Of a stretch of 64,000 nucleotides of DNA, positions 59,534-64,000 are shown piece after piece; position 1 is the stretch's first letter, and each line of letters opens with the position of its first letter. The stretch comes from Tautonia sp040717455 (GTDB lineage: Bacteria; Planctomycetota; Planctomycetia; Isosphaerales; Isosphaeraceae). The position numbers and the translations under genes were made by a program. The DNA lies in contig NZ_JBFEFH010000022.1 of the NCBI RefSeq assembly GCF_040717455.1, positions 1 to 64,000 of the forward strand. Reading direction: 5' to 3'. The notes under the pieces are model-generated. The model saw only the letters and a program-made list of their open reading frames with translations, had not been told where the DNA came from and searched no databases.

Positions 59534-61984
59534 ATGAACCGCAGCCTCTGGCAGCAACTGTTGGGCATCGAGACCTCGCCGGGGGCCGAGGTGGTCGGCG
59601 ATGCGCGGGTGGAACTTTCGGCGATGCCGGGGGGTGGGGGCCTTGTGGTCCTGGCCCTGGCGCTGCTGGCGATCGTGACGATGCTCTGGGTGCTCGCCCG
59701 GCGCGAGCGAAGCGACCTGACCCGGCCGCGGCGCGCCCTCATCGTCGGCCTGCGCACCCTGGCCCTGCTGGCCGTGGTGGTCATGCTGACCGAGCCGATC
59801 CTGGTCACCAGCCGACGCGAGACGCTCCCGTCACATCTGCTGATGATCGTGGATGATTCGGAAAGCATGTGTTTCTCCGACCCCTATACCGACGAGGCGC
59901 GGGCGACGGCCGTGTCGTCGTCGCTGGGCATCGCCCCGCAGGACGGCAAGTCCGCCGCCGATCGGTTGCGGGAGACCCCGCGAATCGACCTCGTGCGCAG
60001 GGCATTGCCCCCCCAGCTCGAACGGCTGGGCCGGGGCCGATCGGTCTCGCTCGACACGCTGGAGTCGGCCACCCAGGGCGGACCCGACGCGCGAAACACA
60101 CCCATCTCCATCGATGAGATCGAGGCCGATCGCGCCGTCTCCCCGCTGGGAGACGCGGTGCGGGGCGTCCTGGCGAGCCATCGGGGCCGGCCCGTGGCGG
60201 GGGTGGTGCTGATCAGCGATGGCCGATCGAATGCGGGCGAGGACCCGTTGCGGGCGGCCGAAGCGGCATCGAATCAGACGATCCCGATTTTCCCGATCGC
60301 GGTCGGTTCCGAGGAAGGCCCGCGGAACGTCCGCCTGGCCGAGCTGGAGACCAGCCCCGTCGCCTTCGTCCGAGACCCGATGACCCTGGCCGCCGTGATC
60401 GATGCCCAGGGCTTCCGGGAGGCCGAGGCCACCCTTCGGCTCGAACGGCGGATCAACCAGGGCGACTGGGAGGTGGTCGAGGAGCGTCGCGTCGCGCTCG
60501 GCGAGGATGGCCAATTCACGAGGGAGCAGTTCCGGGTCACGCCCGGCGTGGTCGGCACCTATGAGTTTCGGGCCCAGATCGAGGACGCCGGGCCGGAGCT
60601 GACCCTCGACGACAACGACGCGGTGTCGGCCATCCGGGTGGTCCGGCAGCAGATCCGCGTGCTCCTGATCGCCGGCGGGCCATCGCCCGAGATCCAGTTT
60701 CTGCGCAACGCGATGCAACGCGACGCCCAGGTCGAGTTCGTGGCCTGGCTGCAGCATGCCGACGAGGGCTACCGCCAGGTCGGCGATCGGCCGATCCCCC
60801 GCCTGCCGAACTCGCGAGAGGAACTGTCCGCCTACGACGCACTGGTGCTCGTCGACCCCGACATGGCCGCCCTCGGGCCCGAATGGGAGGAACTGATCGT
60901 CGATTTCGTGGGCAAGGATGCCGGCGGCCTGATCTTCGTGGCGGGAGAGTTGTATTCGCAACAGCTCTTCGATGAGGACGCGAGCGGGCTCCCGGCCGAC
61001 TCCTGGACGCGCATCCTGCCGGTGGTCCGCGACCCGGGGCTGTATCGGACCGAGGCCGAGGTCCGGCTCAGCTCGGCGAACACCTATGTCCTGGATCTGA
61101 CGGGCGAAGGCCGGGCCGACCCGATCTTCACCTTCCACCCCGACCCGATCCGCAACCGGGCGATCCTCAGCAGCCTGCCGGGGATGTACTGGAGCTTCCC
61201 CGTGACCCGGGCCCGCCCCGGGGCCACGGTGCTCGCCCGCCACGGCGACCCGAGGATGCAGAACCAGTACGGACGGCACGTCCTGCTCGCCTCGCAGTTC
61301 TACGGGCCGGGCCGTACGGTCTTCCTGGGCTTCGACAGCACCTATCGCTGGCGTTACCTCTCCGAGGATTACTTCGATGGGTTCTGGGCCCGCCTGATCG
61401 ACCGCGTCGGCCGGAACAAGGCGCTCGGCGGGCGGTTCCCGTTCCAGGTGGCACTGAGCCGGGAGGGCTACCGGGTCGGCGATTCGGTCGACGTGCAGGT
61501 CCGGTTCACCGACGAATCGGCCGTCGTCGCGGGGGCCGACCTGATCGCCGAGCTGGAACGTGCCGGCGAGCCTCCCGAGCCGATCCGCTTCGACCGCGAT
61601 CCGAGCGATCCGGCCGCGCTCGCCGCCACGTTCCCCGCCGACCGCGCGGGGGCCTACACCCTGCGGATCGTCCCGGCGACCACCGTCGACCCGGGCTCGG
61701 GCGTCCGGGTCTCGACCACCACGTTCCGGGTCGACCCGCCGCGACGCGAGGTGGACGAGCCGAGCCTCAACCGGCCCTTGCTCGACGACCTGGCCCGCCT
61801 GACCGGCGGCCGGGTGCTCGACCTGACCGACGTGGATCGTCTTGATGAACTCGTCGCCATGCGGGAGGTGACCCGCACGATGGAGACGCGCCAGGAACTC
61901 TGGAACGCCCCGCTGCTGGCCGCCCTGCTCATGATCGCACTGACCGGCGAGTGGATTCTCCGCAAACTTGTCCGCATGATCTGA
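59534..61984 (+). CDS. VWA-domain membrane protein
   Basis: The 816-residue protein has two N-terminal membrane helices (about residues 33-54 and 72-92), a VWA domain with metal site DDSESM in LLMIVDDSESMCFSD and VVLISDGRSNAGED, a long region that resembles the glutamine-amidotransferase-like fold often joined to these proteins (LLIAGGPSPEIQFLRNAM), and a C-terminal membrane helix. The neighbouring genes are BatA-like and DUF4175-like, a common planctomycete order. No enzymatic residues are identified with certainty. Confidence 0.88.
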   Translation: MNRSLWQQLLGIETSPGAEVVGDARVELSAMPGGGGLVVLALALLAIVTMLWVLARRERSDLTRPRRALIVGLRTLALLAVVVMLTEPILVTSRRETLPSHLLMIVDDSESMCFSDPYTDEARATAVSSSLGIAPQDGKSAADRLRETPRIDLVRRALPPQLERLGRGRSVSLDTLESATQGGPDARNTPISIDEIEADRAVSPLGDAVRGVLASHRGRPVAGVVLISDGRSNAGEDPLRAAEAASNQTIPIFPIAVGSEEGPRNVRLAELETSPVAFVRDPMTLAAVIDAQGFREAEATLRLERRINQGDWEVVEERRVALGEDGQFTREQFRVTPGVVGTYEFRAQIEDAGPELTLDDNDAVSAIRVVRQQIRVLLIAGGPSPEIQFLRNAMQRDAQVEFVAWLQHADEGYRQVGDRPIPRLPNSREELSAYDALVLVDPDMAALGPEWEELIVDFVGKDAGGLIFVAGELYSQQLFDEDASGLPADSWTRILPVVRDPGLYRTEAEVRLSSANTYVLDLTGEGRADPIFTFHPDPIRNRAILSSLPGMYWSFPVTRARPGATVLARHGDPRMQNQYGRHVLLASQFYGPGRTVFLGFDSTYRWRYLSEDYFDGFWARLIDRVGRNKALGGRFPFQVALSREGYRVGDSVDVQVRFTDESAVVAGADLIAELERAGEPPEPIRFDRDPSDPAALAATFPADRAGAYTLRIVPATTVDPGSGVRVSTTTFRVDPPRREVDEPSLNRPLLDDLARLTGGRVLDLTDVDRLDELVAMREVTRTMETRQELWNAPLLAALLMIALTGEWILRKLVRMI

Positions 61985-62042
61985 TCCGCAATCCTCGGCC
62001 TGCGCCCCCTCCCCGTCGTTCCGCCCCGAAGGACTCCTGATC

Positions 62043-64000
62043 GTGACGATTGCGACCGACGAGCTTCCGGATCTCGACTCGCTGGAACGGGAGAGGCTGC
62101 GCCTGCGCCATCGGCTCGCGAGGCTTCGTCGGCGGCTGGCCTCGCAGTCGGCCCTGGAATCGGTCGTCGACGCCGCCCTCATCCTGACCGTGATCGCCGG
62201 CCTGCTCGTGCTCGTCGACTGGCAATGGCGGCTCGGCACCGCCACCCGATTGATCCTGATCCGAGCGATCGTTCCCCTCGCCGCGCTCGGGCTGGGCTGG
62301 CGGGCGTGGCGGCGGTGGCGTGCCTCCCGACTCGACGACCTCTCCCTCGCGATGACCGTCGATCGCTTCCGCCCCGGGACCGGGCAGCTCGTGTCCGACA
62401 TCCTGCAGCTCCCGGCCTTGCTGGGCGACCCGCACGATTCGGCCTCGCCCGCGATGGTCCGCCTGGCGGTCCGTCGCGCGAGCGAGGCGCTGGCCGCGTC
62501 CGACTGGCACCTGCTCTGGAACCGGGGGCGGACCGCGGCTCGCCTGGCCGCCCTGGTGGGCTGCCTGCTCGTCCCGGTCACCTTCGCCTCCCTGGCGCCC
62601 GACGCCGCGCGATTGAGCGTCGATCGCTGGCTCTTCGGCTCCTCGGAGCGATGGCCGCAGCGGACCTACCTGAGTATCGTGGGCCTCGGCGACCAGGGCC
62701 GCTTGATCGCCCCGAGGGACGAACCCTTCGTCGTCGAGGCGAGATCAGACCTCCCCGAGCTCGTCCCCGTGGGCGACCGCTGGAATGTCCCGGGGCGCGG
62801 AAGCCCCCTGCTCCTCCGCTCCGTCCTGCAATCGCCCCGGGCGCCCGAACGCGTATTCATTCGCGAAAGGATCGACGGGTCCAGGGGCCGCGACGGGGTC
62901 ATGACCGCGGTCGAGCCGTCGCGGTTCCGCTTCGAGCTCCCCGCGTCGGCCGAATCGTCTTCCTTCACCCTGCGGGGGGGAGACGACTGGCTTGGGCCGG
63001 TCGAGATCGAACGCGTCGATCGCCCGGACCTCGCCTCGATCCGCCTTCGGGTCCGCGAACCGGGCACGACCGACGGCTCATTCCGCACGATCGACGATCC
63101 GAGGCAGCTCCTCACCGTCCTGCCCGACACCGAGATCGAGCTGACCCTGACCGGGTCGGAACCGCTCGCCGGGCTCCGGATCGATGCCCAGCCCGGCGCG
63201 GTCCCTTCCCCCTCTCGGATCGACGAGCGGACCTTCGAGACCCGCTGGACCCTGGAGGAGGCGACCACCCTGGAGCTCCGCCTGACCTCCGAGACGACGG
63301 GCCTCGAATCGCGGCCCGCGTTCCTCTCGATCGCGTTGCTCCGCGACCGGGAGCCCCGGGTCACGCTGCGGGCGCTCGGCGTGGGAGCGCGGGTCACCCC
63401 GGTGGCGACGATCCCCCTCAGCCTGACCGCGACCGATGACCTCGGGCTGGCCTCGGTGCGCATCCAGATCGACCGGATCGCCCCGGCCCTCGCGACCGAC
63501 GAGGCGCCGGCCGATGCCGGCCGGGGCGACCGGCAAATCGTCCCGATCGCGCTGCCGGTCGGCGAGGGGCGAGCCGTGCTCGACCACCAGGCGCGGCACG
63601 ACGTGGATCTGCTGGCCCGGCCGCCGGCCCTGGGGACCACCTTCGTGATGATCGCCGAGGCCGAGGACGCCTCGACCCGAGGCGCCCAACGCGGTCAGTC
63701 CGGGGCGCTTCGGTTCCAGGTCGTCTCGCAGGAAGAATTATTCTATGAGATCCTCATCCGGCAGCGGGCCGAGCGGGCCAAGTTCGTGACCGCCCTGGAC
63801 GCCGTGGAGGGTCAACGCGAATCCCTGGCCCCCGAGGCGGGGCGAGACGCGTCGCTCGGGGCGCTGCGGGTCATCGTCACGCAATCGAGGCAGCTCGAAC
63901 AGATCGGCGGGCGCATTGCCGACACACTCGTGGAAATGCAACTGAATCAGATCGGATCGGCCAAGTCGCACCGATTGCTCCAGGACGGGGTCATCACCCC
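62043..64000 (+). CDS. DUF4175-like membrane protein, truncated by window end
   Basis: Translation from GTG 62043 (AAGGA nine bases upstream) runs without stop to the window edge, giving at least 652 residues. It begins with a basic coiled N-terminus (LERERLRLRHRLARLRRRLA), two membrane helices (VVDAALILTVIAGLLVLVDW and LILIRAIVPLAALGLGW), a third near residue 180 (LAALVGCLLVPVTFASLAP), then a large periplasmic beta-rich region and a helical stretch near the end (YEILIRQRAERAKFVTALDAV). This matches DUF4175-type proteins that close MoxR/VWA operons. The C-terminal coiled-coil part lies outside the window. Confidence 0.82.
   Translation, partial: MTIATDELPDLDSLERERLRLRHRLARLRRRLASQSALESVVDAALILTVIAGLLVLVDWQWRLGTATRLILIRAIVPLAALGLGWRAWRRWRASRLDDLSLAMTVDRFRPGTGQLVSDILQLPALLGDPHDSASPAMVRLAVRRASEALAASDWHLLWNRGRTAARLAALVGCLLVPVTFASLAPDAARLSVDRWLFGSSERWPQRTYLSIVGLGDQGRLIAPRDEPFVVEARSDLPELVPVGDRWNVPGRGSPLLLRSVLQSPRAPERVFIRERIDGSRGRDGVMTAVEPSRFRFELPASAESSSFTLRGGDDWLGPVEIERVDRPDLASIRLRVREPGTTDGSFRTIDDPRQLLTVLPDTEIELTLTGSEPLAGLRIDAQPGAVPSPSRIDERTFETRWTLEEATTLELRLTSETTGLESRPAFLSIALLRDREPRVTLRALGVGARVTPVATIPLSLTATDDLGLASVRIQIDRIAPALATDEAPADAGRGDRQIVPIALPVGEGRAVLDHQARHDVDLLARPPALGTTFVMIAEAEDASTRGAQRGQSGALRFQVVSQEELFYEILIRQRAERAKFVTALDAVEGQRESLAPEAGRDASLGALRVIVTQSRQLEQIGGRIADTLVEMQLNQIGSAKSHRLLQDGVIT

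Overview
The window is very GC-rich DNA that looks chromosomal and most likely comes from a member of the Planctomycetota, probably an Isosphaeraceae relative. The evidence is a DUF1559 'giant' prepilin-like protein preceded by a small lipoprotein, several MoxR/DUF58/VWA gene clusters, a SIMPL protein, a Tat-exported squalene-cyclase-like protein, a DUF4175-type protein, Uma2 nuclease, and REC proteins of the 'TGFAD...FLRKPW' kind. No rRNA, tRNA, CRISPR array, integrase or prophage was recognised. The only mobile DNA seen is the N-terminal stub of an ISNCY-type transposase beside miaA.

Layout. 0.3-4.3 kb: a three-gene molybdenum hydroxylase operon of the PaoABC/YagTSR type (2Fe-2S, FAD and molybdopterin subunits). 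4.6-6.7 kb: a secreted protein with two tandem CE1-like esterase domains. 7.3-14.6 kb (minus strand): DUF58, transglutaminase-fold membrane protein, MoxR, a (Asp-His)n lipoprotein and an ArsP_1/DUF318-type permease, headed by a small Cys/His protein. 14.8-16.7 kb: transposase remnant, miaA, small secreted protein. 16.8-21.4 kb (minus): a DisA_N-like protein and three receiver-domain signalling proteins. 22.1-27.2 kb (plus): lipoprotein, DUF1559 protein, and a 1020-residue Cys-containing Ig-like protein without a signal peptide. 27.3-33.6 kb (minus): a TolC-type protein and one polypeptide that fuses an ABC exporter (with a degenerate nucleotide-binding domain) to a HlyD-type adaptor. 33.9-36.6 kb (minus): lgt, panD, panC and a thioredoxin-like ferredoxin. 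36.9-41.5 kb: four-PAS histidine kinase, orphan MoxR, FHA protein. 41.8-49.6 kb (minus): lipM-like octanoyltransferase and the full glycine cleavage set gcvPB, gcvPA, gcvH, gcvT, interspersed with a small membrane protein, a Uma2 nuclease and a SUKH-like protein. 49.8-50.8 kb: enolase-superfamily dehydratase. 51.2-64 kb (plus): a tight operon of PQQ-propeller, SIMPL, squalene-cyclase-like, MoxR, DUF58, BatA-like, VWA and DUF4175-like proteins, running off the window.

How the genes work together. The lipoyl transferase beside the gcv genes would supply the lipoyl group on GcvH. PanC and PanD overlap and give two steps of pantothenate synthesis. The ABC-HlyD fusion plus the TolC-type protein would make a type-I-secretion-like export channel from two genes. 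The two MoxR clusters probably assemble or remodel envelope complexes, one tied to metal handling and one to PQQ/SIMPL/cyclase-like periplasmic proteins. The most unusual features are the degenerate ABC-HlyD fusion, the transglutaminase-fold protein without its catalytic Cys, the MoxR/metal-permease operon, and a Cys-containing PAS domain in the histidine kinase. Very long antisense ORFs are common here because of GC-rich third positions; they were discarded.
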